Assembly (NCBI RefSeq): GCF_001939115.1
Contig: NZ_MQTZ01000047.1
Coordinates: 1-64,000, forward strand
Length of the DNA stretch: 64,000 nt
Origin: Leptolyngbya sp. 'hensonii'
Lineage (GTDB): Bacteria > Cyanobacteriota > Cyanobacteriia > GCF-001939115
Reading direction: 5' to 3'
Positions 54,144 to 64,000 of the stretch are shown one piece after another. Both the position numbers and the translations under genes were made by a program. The notes below the pieces were generated by a model. The model saw only the letters and a list, made by a program, of their open reading frames with translations, was not told the origin of the DNA and did not search any database. How positions within the stretch are numbered: the first letter of the stretch is position 1; each line of letters opens with the position of its first letter.

Positions 54144-55649
54144 TTATGCAGTCGCCTCAGCTTTCCAGGGAGCACCAATCAGGCTCCAGGTGGGGCTGTT
54201 CAAAGCTAGATCCATGTCGCGAGCGAAAATAGCGAAACCGTCATACCCGTGGTAAGGACCGGAGTAATCCCAGGAGTGCATCTGACGGAAGGGCAGGGCC
54301 ATTTTCTGGAAGACGTACTTCTCTTTAATCCCGGAGGCGATCAGGTCAGGCTTCAGGGCCTTGACAAATTCTTCAAACTCGTAGGCCGAAACATCGTCAT
54401 AGATCAGGGTGCCGTTTTCGACGTAGTGGGTAGTGCGTTTGTAGTCGTCGTTATGACCAAACTCATACCCCGTTCCAATCAGTTGCATCCCCAAATCATG
54501 GAAAGCTGGAACGACGTGGCGGGGGCGCAGGCCACCCACCATCAGGGCCACGGTCTTACCTTTCAGACGGGGCAAGAACTTGGCAATGACTTCATCGGTT
54601 TGCTTCTGATATTTGGCGATGACTTCTTCCGCTTTCTGCTGGATGGTTTCATCAAATTTAGCGGCGATCGTCCGCAGAGACTCGGCAATCTGCGTCGGGC
54701 CAAAGAAGTTGTACTCCAACCAGGGAATCCCGTAGGCTTCTTCCATGTGGCGGCTGATGTAGTTCATGGAGCGATAGCAGTGAACCAGGTTCAGCTTCAC
54801 GGAGGGGGTGTTGATCATCTCGTGCAGGGTGCCATCTCCAGACCACTGGGCTACCACCCGCAGACCAATTTCTTCCAGGAGGATGCGGCTAGACCAGGCA
54901 TCTCCACCGATGTTGTAGTCCCCAATAATGGCGACATCATACTCGGTGCCATCAGGGATATTACCTGCTTTCTTTTCCTTGTCATATTGGGGGAAAACCC
55001 AGTCCCGCACGGCATCGTTGGCAATGTGGTGACCGAGGGACTGAGACACACCCCGGAAGCCTTCACAACGAACGGGAACAACTGTTTTGCCGATTTCTTT
55101 AGCGGATTTCTTAGCGACCGCTTCGATGTCATCCCCAATTAGACCGATGGGGCACTCTGACTGGATGGAAACGCCACGATTGAGGGGGAAGAGTTCCTCC
55201 AATTCGGTGATCAATTTGGCCAGTTTCTTGTCACCACCAAAAACGATATCCCGTTCCTGGAAATCAGAGGTGAATTGCATCGTACCGAAGGAATCAATCC
55301 CGGTTGTGCCGATGTAGTAGTTACGGCGACCAGACCAGGAGTAGTAACCGCAGCCCACTGGACCATGGCTGATGTGGATCATGTCTTTGATCGGACCCCA
55401 GACCACACCCTTGGAACCGGCATAAGCACAGCCGCGAGTGGTCATGGAACCAGGCACAGACTTGATGTTGGACTTTACACCGCAATCAGACTTGCCTTCT
55501 TCAAACACATTCAGGTGCTTTTCCCGCTTTTTCTTAGCTTTGTCGGGATAGACTTCCAAAACGTCTTTGATCAGGTCTTTTTTGTCAGCGATCGTGAGTT
55601 CGCTCTCCAATGTGGTATCTTCTAGAGCCGCTAATTCGGGAGGTGTCAT
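54144..55649 (-). CDS. nifD: Nitrogenase MoFe protein alpha chain
   Basis: The 501-residue protein contains the P-cluster cysteines in [30 protein letters not shown] and [14 protein letters not shown]. The FeMo-cofactor Cys is in [20 protein letters not shown] and the His in [19 protein letters not shown]. The motif set is intact and there is no insertion element, unlike the nifD element of some heterocystous strains. It is the catalytic subunit of nitrogenase. Confidence 0.97.
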   Translation of the reverse strand: MTPPELAALEDTTLESELTIADKKDLIKDVLEVYPDKAKKKREKHLNVFEEGKSDCGVKSNIKSVPGSMTTRGCAYAGSKGVVWGPIKDMIHISHGPVGCGYYSWSGRRNYYIGTTGIDSFGTMQFTSDFQERDIVFGGDKKLAKLITELEELFPLNRGVSIQSECPIGLIGDDIEAVAKKSAKEIGKTVVPVRCEGFRGVSQSLGHHIANDAVRDWVFPQYDKEKKAGNIPDGTEYDVAIIGDYNIGGDAWSSRILLEEIGLRVVAQWSGDGTLHEMINTPSVKLNLVHCYRSMNYISRHMEEAYGIPWLEYNFFGPTQIAESLRTIAAKFDETIQQKAEEVIAKYQKQTDEVIAKFLPRLKGKTVALMVGGLRPRHVVPAFHDLGMQLIGTGYEFGHNDDYKRTTHYVENGTLIYDDVSAYEFEEFVKALKPDLIASGIKEKYVFQKMALPFRQMHSWDYSGPYHGYDGFAIFARDMDLALNSPTWSLIGAPWKAEATA

Positions 55650-55709
55650 GATTCTGCCTCTCTGTTGAGTAGGGATGGGAAAGGGGAAGCGGAAAGGGAA
55701 AAGGAGCGA

Positions 55710-55747
55710 GAGATAGGTAGGGCGGAAGGGCGCACCCCACCTATCTC
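55710..55747 (-). terminator. Hairpin between nifH and nifD
   Basis: GAGATAGGT (55710-55718) pairs with ACCTATCTC (55739-55747), and inner GGG pairs with CCC. It begins 8 bases after the nifH stop. Such hairpins commonly raise the level of nifH over nifDK mRNA by protecting a 3' end. Confidence 0.7.
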
Positions 55748-55755
55748 CTCAGGCA

Positions 55756-56800
<1,045 letters not shown>

Positions 56801-57688
56801 TTAGAGATTGACAGCTTCAACAATCAGTTCTGGTAAAACCCGCTGTCTGAGTCGAACTTCGATACCGTCCTTGAGGGTGGCGGTACTGCCAGGACAGTTA
56901 CCACAGGCTCCTTTCAGGATGACTTTAACGATATTTCCTTCCACATCGAAGAGTTCAATATCACCACCATCGGCAATCAACATCGGTCGCACATCTTCCA
57001 GCAAAACCTTCTGAATCAGGTTGACTTTCTGTACAGTCGTCAGGGGAAGGGTGGGGGCGGCTGCCAGTTCTGCTTCTACTCGCCGGGATGTCGCAGCAGT
57101 TTCCTGCACCACAGAGGCAATCAGGTCTTCGATATCCGCCAGGCAGGAACCACAGCCTCCACCAGCTTTGACATAGCTAGTGACCTGCTCTACGGTAGTC
57201 AGGCTGTTCTCGATGATGACGCGCCGGATGCGAGCATCACTGATGCCAAAACAACTGCAAATCAACGCACCTTCATCTTCTTCGTGGTGTTCAACTTCAA
57301 TGCCTCGATACTTATAGATCGCTGCTTCCAATGCCTCCTGACCCATCACAGAACAGTGCATCTTGGCTTCAGGCAGTCCCCCCAGGAACTCTGCAATATC
57401 CCGGTTGGTAATATTGAGCGCCTGATCCAGGGTTTTGTTTTTGATGATCTCGGTCAGAGCAGAGGAAGAGGCGATCGCGCTGGTGCATCCAAACGTCTGG
57501 AACCGGGCATCCAGAATCTTGTCGCTCTGAATCTCGATCTGGAGGTGCAGACGCAGGGCATCACCGCAAGCAATACTGCCCACTTCGCCGTAGACCACGG
57601 CAATCCCGGTTTCCTGCGTGTCTGCGATCGCCCCCTGGTTACGGGGGTTATAGAAGTGATCCATTACAGTGTCGGTGTAGTCCCACAT
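56801..57688 (-). CDS. nifU: Fe-S cluster scaffold NifU
   Basis: Translation probably begins at ATG 57686-57688 (MWDYTDTVMDHFYNPRNQGA), giving 295 residues. A longer open frame runs 80 codons upstream through repeats and is rejected. Domains are an IscU-like N-terminus (SIACGDALRLHLQ, FQTFGCTSAIASSSALTEII, AKMHCSVMGQEALEAAI), a central 2Fe-2S domain (LICSCFGISDARIRRVI, GGGCGSCLADI) and a Nfu-like C-terminus (GACGNCPGSTATLKDGIEVR). NifU builds clusters from sulfur given by NifS. It precedes nifH and follows the nifS gene after a repeat-rich spacer. Confidence 0.96.
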   Translation of the reverse strand: MWDYTDTVMDHFYNPRNQGAIADTQETGIAVVYGEVGSIACGDALRLHLQIEIQSDKILDARFQTFGCTSAIASSSALTEIIKNKTLDQALNITNRDIAEFLGGLPEAKMHCSVMGQEALEAAIYKYRGIEVEHHEEDEGALICSCFGISDARIRRVIIENSLTTVEQVTSYVKAGGGCGSCLADIEDLIASVVQETAATSRRVEAELAAAPTLPLTTVQKVNLIQKVLLEDVRPMLIADGGDIELFDVEGNIVKVILKGACGNCPGSTATLKDGIEVRLRQRVLPELIVEAVNL

Positions 57689-57734
57689 GGCGGTGTTCCT
57701 GTGTCGATGAGTTAGGGATGGGGAGCCGGTCGCT

Positions 57735-57865
57735 AGAGACGCGATGAATCGCGTCTTGGTCCTGGTGGCATGAGGATATCGGGGTGGATGGGATCGGAGA
57801 TGCGATGAATCGCGTCTGTGCGGGACAGCATGGCATCGAGATGGGAGACGCGATTCATCGTGTCT
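57735..57865. repeat. Three AGACGCGAT-type repeats between nifS and nifU
   Basis: Three imperfect palindromes lie in the 197-base spacer: AGAGACGCGATGAATCGCGT near 57735, GAGATGCGATGAATCGCGTC near 57797 and GAGACGCGATTCATCGTGTC near 57845. They belong to the same family as the copies at 48194 and 51885. Confidence 0.7.
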
Positions 57866-57885
57866 GTACGGGGCGGGGAGCCGGA

Positions 57886-59091
57886 TCAGCGGTTGGCAGC
57901 GACGGCCTCCTCTCGTCCCTGCAGCCAACCAGCTTGGTCGCTGTTGAAGGGGGAGAGCGCCCGCAGTCGCTCTACAATGCCAGGCATGACTTCCAGCACT
58001 TTGTCGATCTCGGCTGCAGTGGTATAGCGAGAGAGGCTGAAGCGGATGGAGCCATGCAGGATGGTGTAGGGCAGGCCCATGGCCCGCAGCACATGGGAGG
58101 GTTCCAGGGAACCAGAGGTGCAGGCAGAGCCGGAGGAGGCACAGATGCCATGCTGGTTCAGCATCAGCAGGATGGCTTCCCCTTCGATGTATTTGAAGCC
58201 GATATTGGTGGTATTGGGCAAACGACTCTTGCGATCGCCGTTCACTTGCGTATCCGGAATCTGCTCCAGCAGGGTCTTCTCCAGCCGATCGCGGAACTGT
58301 TTCTCCCGCTTCACGGCTTCGGGCAGGTGTTGCAGTTCCAGTTCGGCAGCCTTGCCTAGGCCGATGATGCCAGGGACGTTCTCTGTTCCCGCCCGCCGTC
58401 CCCGTTCCTGATGACCACCCAACAGAAAGGGGCGGAATCGGAAGCCCCGCCGGATATAGAGGGCACCAATGCCCTTGGGGGCATGCAGTTTGTGGCCGGA
58501 GAGGGTGAGCAGATCGATCGTGCTCGTTTTCATATTCAGGGGAATCTTGCCCACAGCCTGCACCGCATCGACGTGGAAGATGGCACCGGCATCTTTGACG
58601 CGCAGGCCGATCTGTTCGATCGGGAAGACGGTTCCGGTTTCGTTGTTGGCGTACATGGTGGTGACCAAGGCCGTGTCCCCGGTGAGGGAGGCTTCCAATT
58701 CCACCAAGTCGAGCTGACCCCGGTTATCCACAGAGAGGTAGGCTACTCGATAGCCCTGCTTCTCTAACTGCTTGCACACATTCAGCACTGCTGGATGTTC
58801 AACTTCCGTGGTAATGATGTGCCGCTTCTCCGGTTGGGCGGCCAGGGCAGCCCGGATAGCCGTATTGTTGCCCTCAGTGCCACAACTGGTGAAAACGATT
58901 TCGGAGTCTTCCGCTCCCAATAAGGCAGCAACCTGCTCCCTAGCCTGTTTCACCGCTTTACCAACCTGACCGCCGAAGCTATGCATGGAAGAGGGATTGC
59001 CGTAGAACTCCGTCAGGTAGGGCAGCATGGCTTGCACAACTTCCGGGTCTACTTTCGTGGTGGCATTGTTGTCTAAGTAAATCGGAGTCAT
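57886..59091 (-). CDS. nifS: Cysteine desulfurase NifS
   Basis: The 401-residue PLP enzyme has the cofactor Lys in LTLSGHKLHAPKGIGALY and the persulfide Cys in ICASSGSACTSGSLEPSHVL. DNNATTKVDPEVVQAMLPY and HVDAVQAVGKIPL are family hallmarks. It takes sulfur from cysteine and gives it to NifU. The ATG at 59089-59091 overlaps the 74-codon orf stop by four bases (ATGA). Confidence 0.97.
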   Translation of the reverse strand: MTPIYLDNNATTKVDPEVVQAMLPYLTEFYGNPSSMHSFGGQVGKAVKQAREQVAALLGAEDSEIVFTSCGTEGNNTAIRAALAAQPEKRHIITTEVEHPAVLNVCKQLEKQGYRVAYLSVDNRGQLDLVELEASLTGDTALVTTMYANNETGTVFPIEQIGLRVKDAGAIFHVDAVQAVGKIPLNMKTSTIDLLTLSGHKLHAPKGIGALYIRRGFRFRPFLLGGHQERGRRAGTENVPGIIGLGKAAELELQHLPEAVKREKQFRDRLEKTLLEQIPDTQVNGDRKSRLPNTTNIGFKYIEGEAILLMLNQHGICASSGSACTSGSLEPSHVLRAMGLPYTILHGSIRFSLSRYTTAAEIDKVLEVMPGIVERLRALSPFNSDQAGWLQGREEAVAANR

Positions 59092-59312
59092 ACTTCCACT
59101 CCTGCGTGGGTCTGACGAGCGGGAATGCCGCTGGTCTGGGTATAATCAGTGGTCCATTGCTGCCAGTAGTTGGCTTGCTTCAAGGCTCTGAGGCGGGAAA
59201 TGCGCCGGTTGTAGGTGGTAAACCAGGACTCCCAGTAGGAGCCCTCACTCCCAACCAATTCCCGCGCCTCTCCTTGTGGTAGGGGGGACTCACGGCTATC
59301 GAAATACATCAT
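59088..59312 (-). CDS. 74-residue orf between nifB and nifS (position usually held by fdxN)
   Basis: The 74-residue product MMYFDSRESPLPQGEA onward contains SYWESWFTTYNRRISRLRAL and QANYWQQWTTDYTQTSG. It is rich in Trp, Tyr and Arg and has no cysteine, so it is not a ferredoxin. It begins two bases after nifB stops and its stop overlaps the nifS start by four bases, which strongly supports translation. In many cyanobacteria the same slot holds fdxN, a 4Fe-4S ferredoxin. I do not recognise the family; a small nifB/nifS-linked helper is a guess. Confidence 0.7.
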   Translation of the reverse strand: MMYFDSRESPLPQGEARELVGSEGSYWESWFTTYNRRISRLRALKQANYWQQWTTDYTQTSGIPARQTHAGVEV

Positions 59313-59314
59313 GG

Positions 59315-60766
59315 TTAGCCTCCCTGCTTTGGCATGAATTCGTCGTAGAACTGGCGGGCCACTTTCTCAATCACGTCGTAGGCTTCGACCACCTGCAGCC
59401 CCGCTTCTCTCAACTCTGCCTTCGGACATTCGCCTACTTTGGAAACCAGCACAGCTTTGCAATCTGAAATCGCTTTGACGATGTGTTCCAGGGTGGCATC
59501 TTCGCCGTAGCCGCCCTGGCAGTAGTGATCGATCTTGCGGTGACCCACAAATTTGGCTTCGTTCGCATCCACTTCAAAAATTTGGAATTCCTTGGCATGG
59601 CCAAAGTGCTGGTTCACAATCCCACCACCTTTGGTCGCCACAGCCACCAGAATCTTGGGGCTATTTTTCACCCGCTCACTGGGCCGCACTCTGGCCTTCG
59701 CCAACTTGATCTCTTCCTTGAAGTGCTCAATTCCGGCATGGACTTCCTGACGCAGGTCCAGATCATATTGGGGAGCCATCTCCATAAACTTGTCCTTGGT
59801 GAACTCCTGGCTCCGGTCTTCACCCAGCAGACCCACGGCGTCAGCCCGACATTGACGGCAGTGGCGCATCATCTTCATGTTGCTGTCGGCACACTCATCC
59901 TGCAGCTTCTTGAGTTCCGTCGGAGTCGGTCCCCGCTGACCGGTCAGGCCAAAGTGAGTACCATGCTCTGGAGCCGAAATCAGGGGCATGATGTTGTGCA
60001 GGAAGGCCCCTTTCTCCCGAATCACCCGATCGACTTCCGCCAGGTGCCCATCATTAATACCCGGAATCATCACCGAGTTGACTTTGCAAAGGATGTCAGC
60101 TTCTCTGAGAGCCTGCAGCCCTTCCATTTGCCGTTCATGCAGAATGCGGGCAGCTTCCAGCCCTTTATACCGACGCCGCCGATAGTGAACCCAGGGATAA
60201 ATTTGGGTCCCAATTTCGGGATCCACCATATTAATAGTGATCGTGACGTGATCCACATTGAGTTGCTTAATCCGATCGACATAATCCGGCAACATCAAGC
60301 CATTAGTGGAGAGGCATAACTTGATATCGGGAGCCTTGTCCGCAATCAACTCAAAGGTGCGGAAGGTTTTTTCCGGGTTCGCCAAGGGGTCGCCAGGGCC
60401 AGCGATACCCAGCACTGTCATTTGAGGAATCTTACCGGCAATCACCAGTACCTTATGGGCGGCTTCTTCCGGGGTCAGCAGTTCACTGACTACACCAGGA
60501 CGGCTCTCGTTGGCACAGTCATACTTGCGGTTGCAATAGTTGCACTGAATGTTGCAGGCTGGAGCCACGGCAACGTGCATGCGGGCATAGTGATGATGGG
60601 CTTCTTCGCTGTAGCAGGGGTGCTTGGCAATTCGGTCCAGCATCTTCTGGTCCATAGCCGGCACTGCACTGGCATTCGTGCTGCATCCACAATTACTGGC
60701 AGAGGGCGCAGGGGTGGATGGGATATCGGTCTGGGGGGCGGTGGGTGCTGTGGTGGGGGGTGTCAT
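59315..60766 (-). CDS. nifB: FeMo-cofactor synthesis radical-SAM protein NifB
   Basis: The ATG at 60764-60766 ([12 protein letters not shown]) gives 483 residues; the open frame continues 21 codons upstream. Residues 1-40 are Thr/Pro-rich with a CGCSTNAS Cys pair. The radical-SAM core has [20 protein letters not shown], and [14 protein letters not shown] is a further conserved loop. A NifX-like domain forms the last 110 residues ([20 protein letters not shown]). NifB fuses 4Fe-4S clusters into NifB-cofactor. It heads the leftward nif operon, divergent from nifP across the long regulatory spacer. Confidence 0.96.
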   Translation of the reverse strand: MTPPTTAPTAPQTDIPSTPAPSASNCGCSTNASAVPAMDQKMLDRIAKHPCYSEEAHHHYARMHVAVAPACNIQCNYCNRKYDCANESRPGVVSELLTPEEAAHKVLVIAGKIPQMTVLGIAGPGDPLANPEKTFRTFELIADKAPDIKLCLSTNGLMLPDYVDRIKQLNVDHVTITINMVDPEIGTQIYPWVHYRRRRYKGLEAARILHERQMEGLQALREADILCKVNSVMIPGINDGHLAEVDRVIREKGAFLHNIMPLISAPEHGTHFGLTGQRGPTPTELKKLQDECADSNMKMMRHCRQCRADAVGLLGEDRSQEFTKDKFMEMAPQYDLDLRQEVHAGIEHFKEEIKLAKARVRPSERVKNSPKILVAVATKGGGIVNQHFGHAKEFQIFEVDANEAKFVGHRKIDHYCQGGYGEDATLEHIVKAISDCKAVLVSKVGECPKAELREAGLQVVEAYDVIEKVARQFYDEFMPKQGG

Positions 60767-61861
60767 CGAATCTCTCAAGGGGGTCGGGTGGGCAACTGCC
60801 GCTGTGGGAAATGTGATCGCTCCTACCAACCTCCTCTCGATCGCGTCGCGGCGATAACCCGGTGGATAACGGCGACTGCGTTGGCTTTACACCTGGCGGT
60901 GCAATTGCCCTGTTTAGGGAAATGCGCCGCGATCGATCTTGAGGTCTTGGTGCTGTCTCATCGCTCCACTCACTTCGTTGCATCTGGAAGCTTGGAATTC
61001 TCAGATGGCTCAGTGAAGTGCCTGGCGTTATCAGGTTTATAGCAACCACCCTCCGACCCCCCTGGTCGGCACAGACCGATTGGAATTATTGAAATATTAA
61101 TGATGTACTCAACCCCTTAATCCCAGTTCTGTAGCGGTTTTAAACTTTAATTTGGGGTGAGGGATGAGTATTTATGAACAGGGGTACGAGTATTTACGAG
61201 CCCGGGGGGCTGTTATTTTTGTACTCAGGCAGATACAAGAATAGAAGAGGGTTTCATGGATTTTTTACCCTGTTTCTTACCCTCATTTTGAGTACTCAAA
61301 TAACAGTCGAACCCAGGCTGATCAACAAAAAAAACAGCTCTGTTTTCGACTCAAAAAACTTATTCTGTATCTAACGTATCACTTTCAGTTCTTTCGCCCT
61401 AAAAAAAGTCATATTTTCTTAAAAATCTGAGTTGCCTCAGTCCATCTTCTAAAACCAGTGCAGGAGCGGAGAGTCAGGAAAAAGCCTGGAAAATTATGGC
61501 AAAATTCCTCAAAAGCCTCACCAATTCAAGCATTTCATCATTCGAATCGTATCTTTGAATACTATTCTATTTAAACAGTATTAATGAATACGATTTATTG
61601 CTTCTCGAAGCAGATTTGAGTCCAGGATTGTAATCTCAAAAACCATGGCTAATCAGCCTCAAAATCAATTCTGGCAAGGATTTTGATTGAGTACACGAAT
61701 ACCAACTCCCCTCCCCCTTAAATACAGAGACCTGGATCTAAAAACACCAGTCCCCCATCCCAAAAAAATCTTTAAATCCTACACAGTGCCTCGCTTTTTA
61801 GCTCTGAGTACAACATTAATAGGTTTAATAAACTCCGATCCGTACCGCCTTAAAACTACGA
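60767..61861. promoter_or_regulatory. Divergent nifB / nifP regulatory region
   Basis: About 1.1 kb with no credible gene holds repeated sites: TTGAGTACA on the minus strand at 61104-61112, TGAGTA near 61165, CGAGTATTT near 61188, TGAGTAC on the minus strand at 61221-61227. There is also a 14-bp palindrome TTTGAGTACTCAAA at 61287-61300, TTGAGTACA at 61687-61695 and CTGAGTACAA near 61804. A sequence of this type repeated between divergent nif promoters suggests binding by a nif activator. In Leptolyngbya the CnfR regulator activates nifB and nifP; that these sites bind CnfR is inference. Confidence 0.6.
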
Positions 61862-62680
61862 ATGCAAGGCACCTGTTATAAGCAAAAAAACATCGCCTTG
61901 AAGCCAGAATCACCTATGCCATCGCCCTGTCACCTGTTATCCCCCAAGTCGGATTCCTCCCCTCCCCGACTCTCCCGCTCACCTTCGCCATCGCCTCCGA
62001 TGCGTCGATCGCGAGTCAGCACCCTCTTCCAGCTCCCACTGATTGAGGATTTTCGTATCATCTTCGAGCGCGATCCGGCGGCCCGAAACTGGCTGGAGGT
62101 GCTGTGCTGCTACCCCGGTTTCCACGCCCTCATCAGCCATCGGCTGGCCCATTGGCTGCATCGACGGGGTGTCCCCTTCTTTCCCCGGCTCATCTCCCAC
62201 CTGACCCGGTTTTTGACCGGGATAGAGATCCACCCAGGAGCGACGATCGGCAAAGGGGTTTTTATTGACCATGGCATGGGGGTGGTGATTGGTGAAACGG
62301 CGATCGTGGGCGACTACACCCTGATTTACCAGGGGGTGACTTTAGGAGGCACTGGCAAAGAAACCGGTAAGCGCCATCCCACCATTGGCAGTCATGTGGT
62401 AATTGGTGCCGGAGCGAAAATACTGGGCAATATTCTCATTGGCGATCGAGCCCGAGTGGGAGCCGGTTCCATCGTCCTGCGCTCCGTTCCCGCCGGTTGT
62501 ACCGCCGTGGGAGTGCCGGGACGGATTATCTGCCGCACCGAAGATTGTCCCCTGGAAGAGGACAAATTACCGGATGCAGAAGCCATCGCGATGCGGGCTG
62601 TCATCGATCGGATTGAGGAATTGGAACAGGAACTGCAGCGTTTGAAAGTTCGAATTGGGGCTCAATGTGCTCGTCCATGA
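61862..62680 (+). CDS. nifP: Serine O-acetyltransferase NifP (CysE-like)
   Basis: The 272-residue enzyme has the left-handed beta-helix of serine acetyltransferases: [40 protein letters not shown] and [20 protein letters not shown], with the catalytic His in DHGMG. The core [19 protein letters not shown] and [19 protein letters not shown] precede it. It makes O-acetylserine for cysteine synthesis, so it supplies sulfur for nitrogenase Fe-S clusters. The Ser/Pro-rich first 46 residues look unlike typical NifP, so ATG 61916 or 62000 ([14 protein letters not shown]) could be the true start. Confidence 0.9.
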   Translation: MQGTCYKQKNIALKPESPMPSPCHLLSPKSDSSPPRLSRSPSPSPPMRRSRVSTLFQLPLIEDFRIIFERDPAARNWLEVLCCYPGFHALISHRLAHWLHRRGVPFFPRLISHLTRFLTGIEIHPGATIGKGVFIDHGMGVVIGETAIVGDYTLIYQGVTLGGTGKETGKRHPTIGSHVVIGAGAKILGNILIGDRARVGAGSIVLRSVPAGCTAVGVPGRIICRTEDCPLEEDKLPDAEAIAMRAVIDRIEELEQELQRLKVRIGAQCARP

Positions 62681-62753
62681 CGGAGATCGCTGATTTAGCA
62701 AAAGTTACACCCATAGAACCCCCACTCCCACACACCCTTAAGAGGACAACACC

Positions 62754-62876
62754 ATGGAAACTCTCTTGACTGCTCTCGTACTCTCAGTTGTGACAATAGC
62801 ATTTCACAAAATTATGCTGGCCTGGATCAGCATGGATGTAGCAAAACCCCCCAGCGCACCCAGAGCAAAACTGTAG
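62754..62876 (+). CDS. 40-residue predicted membrane miniprotein
   Basis: An ATG at 62754 with AAGAGGA eight bases upstream opens a 40-codon frame starting METLLTALVLSVVTIAFHKI and ending AKPPSAPRAKL. Residues 4-26 are hydrophobic enough for one membrane helix, and the end is basic and Pro-rich. It lies between nifP and nifV, on the same strand. No homolog is recognised; the position and ribosome-binding site are the only support. Confidence 0.45.
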   Translation: METLLTALVLSVVTIAFHKIMLAWISMDVAKPPSAPRAKL

Positions 62877-62963
62877 CAACTTAGCTGCAACTTAACCGTG
62901 AATGTAGGATGAGGCCCCGTCCTCATTGTCAGGAGGCAGTAACCCAAAGGGAGAATGGACAGG

Positions 62964-64000
62964 ATGCAGCAGATTCAAATCAACGACACCACCTTGCGAG
63001 ATGGCGAACAGGCCGCTGGCGTAGCTTTCAATCTGGAAGAAAAAGTCGCGATCGCCGCGTTTCTGGATGCCATTGGCGTTCAGGAATTGGAAGTGGGTAT
63101 CCCGGCTATGGGTCGGGAAGAAGTTCGAGCCATTCGGGCGATCGGAGATCTGGGCCTGAAGGCACAGCTCCTGGGCTGGAATCGGGCCAATCTGGAGGAT
63201 ATTCGGGCCTCCATCAGTTGTGGATTGCACCGGGTGCACATCTCAATTCCAGTCTCAGAAATTCAGATCGCCGCCAAATTCCAGGGGCAGTGGCAGGTCA
63301 TGCTGGCCCGCCTGCGGGACACGATTCACTTTGCCGTGGATCAGGGCCTGTCTGTCTCCGTAGGGGGTGAAGACTCCTCCAGAGCCGATGACCTATTTTT
63401 ACTCGATGTGGCCTCCTATGCCGAAACCTGGGGTGCTTTCCGCTTCCGCTTTTGTGACACCGTAGGCATTCTCGACCCTCTGACTACCTTTGACAAAGTG
63501 CGTCGGTTGGTGCAGACCCTCTGTATTCCGGTGGAGATGCACACCCACAATGACCTGGGCATGGCGACAGCCAATGCACTGGCCGGTATTCGGGCCGGGG
63601 CTCGTTCTGTCAATACAACCGTGAATGGACTGGGGGAACGGGCTGGTAATGCGGCTCTGGAGGAGGTGGTGATGGCCCTGAAACGCATTTACGGCATTCA
63701 GTCTGGCATTGACACCAAACGCTTGCTGGAACTCTCTCGCCTGGTAGCCCGGGCCTCCAATTGTCCAGTCCCCCCCTGGAAAGCGGTGGTGGGGGAAAAC
63801 ACCTTTGCCCATGAGTCTGGGATTCATGCCCATGGTGTGATGCAAAATCCCACCACCTACGAACCCTTCGACCCGGCTGAGGTCGGTTGGGAACGGCGAC
63901 TGGTGATTGGCAAACATTCCGGTCGCCATCTGGTAATGACCGTGTTGCAACAGCATGGCATTATCTTGAGCCCGGAGGAAACCCAATCTGTGTTGCAGGC
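62964..64000 (+). CDS. nifV: Homocitrate synthase NifV (cut by right window edge)
   Basis: The frame starts at ATG 62964 (MQQIQINDTTLRDGEQ) and stays open for 345 codons to the window edge; NifV proteins are about 370-380 residues, so only the end is missing. The metal/substrate motifs DTTLRDGEQAAGVAF, MHTHNDLGMATANALAG and FAHESGIHAHGVMQNP mark the family, which condenses acetyl-CoA with 2-oxoglutarate. Homocitrate is a ligand of FeMo-cofactor. NifV can be confused with 2-isopropylmalate synthase; its place with nifP and nifB supports NifV. Confidence 0.93.
   Translation, partial: MQQIQINDTTLRDGEQAAGVAFNLEEKVAIAAFLDAIGVQELEVGIPAMGREEVRAIRAIGDLGLKAQLLGWNRANLEDIRASISCGLHRVHISIPVSEIQIAAKFQGQWQVMLARLRDTIHFAVDQGLSVSVGGEDSSRADDLFLLDVASYAETWGAFRFRFCDTVGILDPLTTFDKVRRLVQTLCIPVEMHTHNDLGMATANALAGIRAGARSVNTTVNGLGERAGNAALEEVVMALKRIYGIQSGIDTKRLLELSRLVARASNCPVPPWKAVVGENTFAHESGIHAHGVMQNPTTYEPFDPAEVGWERRLVIGKHSGRHLVMTVLQQHGIILSPEETQSVLQ

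Noticed and set aside
54249-55142. A 297-codon open frame opposite nifD
   Set aside because: Antisense of a fully conserved catalytic gene; no own ribosome-binding site or motif.
55710-55747. CRISPR-like repeat
   Set aside because: It is a single inverted repeat, not a regularly spaced array; no CRISPR array or cas gene is visible in the window.
56801-57928. A NifU form with an 80-residue N-terminal extension
   Set aside because: The extension reads through the repeat family between nifS and nifU and is Arg/His/Pro-rich; the normal NifU start lies at 57688.
61174-61374. A 66-codon frame in the nifB/nifP spacer
   Set aside because: No ribosome-binding site, overlaps the palindromic TTTGAGTACTCAAA site, and has no recognisable pattern; the region looks regulatory.

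Overview
The window is a chromosomal segment of a filamentous-type, non-heterocystous cyanobacterium (Leptolyngbya/Oscillatoria-like by overall gene content; genus is inference). It carries phycocyanin and phycobilisome linker genes, a cyanobacterial-type nif cluster with fdxH, hesA and hesB, and many GCGATCGC (HIP1-like) octamers. No tRNA, rRNA or CRISPR array was recognised.

Layout. 1-3357: end of an IS1-type transposase, a DUF2301 membrane protein, an ADP-ribosylglycohydrolase, a small exported protein and an ExbB/TolQ-like channel. 3339-22469: an incomplete contractile injection system (CIS). It has two small tail-assembly genes on the minus strand, then DUF4255 protein, sheath, three tube-like proteins and tail-assembly protein on the plus strand. 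Next come a histidine kinase/response regulator pair, a long DUF4255 protein, an AAA+ ATPase, a J-domain protein, and three proteins that share an FGH(N/S)L leader box. Two of those three carry the eCIS-core (DUF4157) HELTH domain. A TPR-CHAT protease lies among them. No baseplate, spike, LysM, tape-measure or fibre gene is visible, so the rest of the machine must be encoded elsewhere or be absent.

22480-37895: housekeeping and accessory genes. They are threonine ammonia-lyase, a phytochelatin-synthase-family enzyme, an ABC exporter, a class 3 lipase, a 1775-residue kinase-like/AAA/GAF/GGDEF hybrid regulator, three tandem AIM24-like genes with an M48 protease, and an exported protein. 38017-43638: phycobilisome rod genes cpcB-cpcA-linker-linker-cpcE on the minus strand, with cpcG divergent. 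A 16-bp-stem hairpin follows cpcA and a perfect inverted repeat precedes cpcB. 43781-45283: a cupin and an M28 peptidase.

45339-64000: nitrogen fixation. In transcription order on the minus strand the genes are nifB, a 74-codon orf, nifS, nifU, nifH, nifD, nifK, a Mo-nitrogenase C-terminal-type gene, nifE, nifN, nifX, a DUF269 gene, a CCE_0567-type gene, nifW, hesA, hesB, fdxH and a CBS-domain gene. Divergent from nifB are nifP, a 40-codon membrane miniprotein and nifV, which runs off the right edge. The roughly 1.1-kb nifB/nifP spacer holds several TTGAGTACA-like sites and a 14-bp palindrome, which are candidate operators. Together these genes supply Fe-S clusters (NifU, NifS, HesA, HesB, NifP), homocitrate (NifV), FeMo-cofactor (NifB, NifE, NifN, NifX), the nitrogenase proteins (NifH, NifD, NifK) and an electron donor (FdxH).

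The most promising little-described material is the CIS cargo locus: a shared leader box, two proteins ending in a hydrophobic stretch plus Gly-rich tail, and a 783-residue protein whose C-terminus resembles a papain/C39-like cysteine peptidase.
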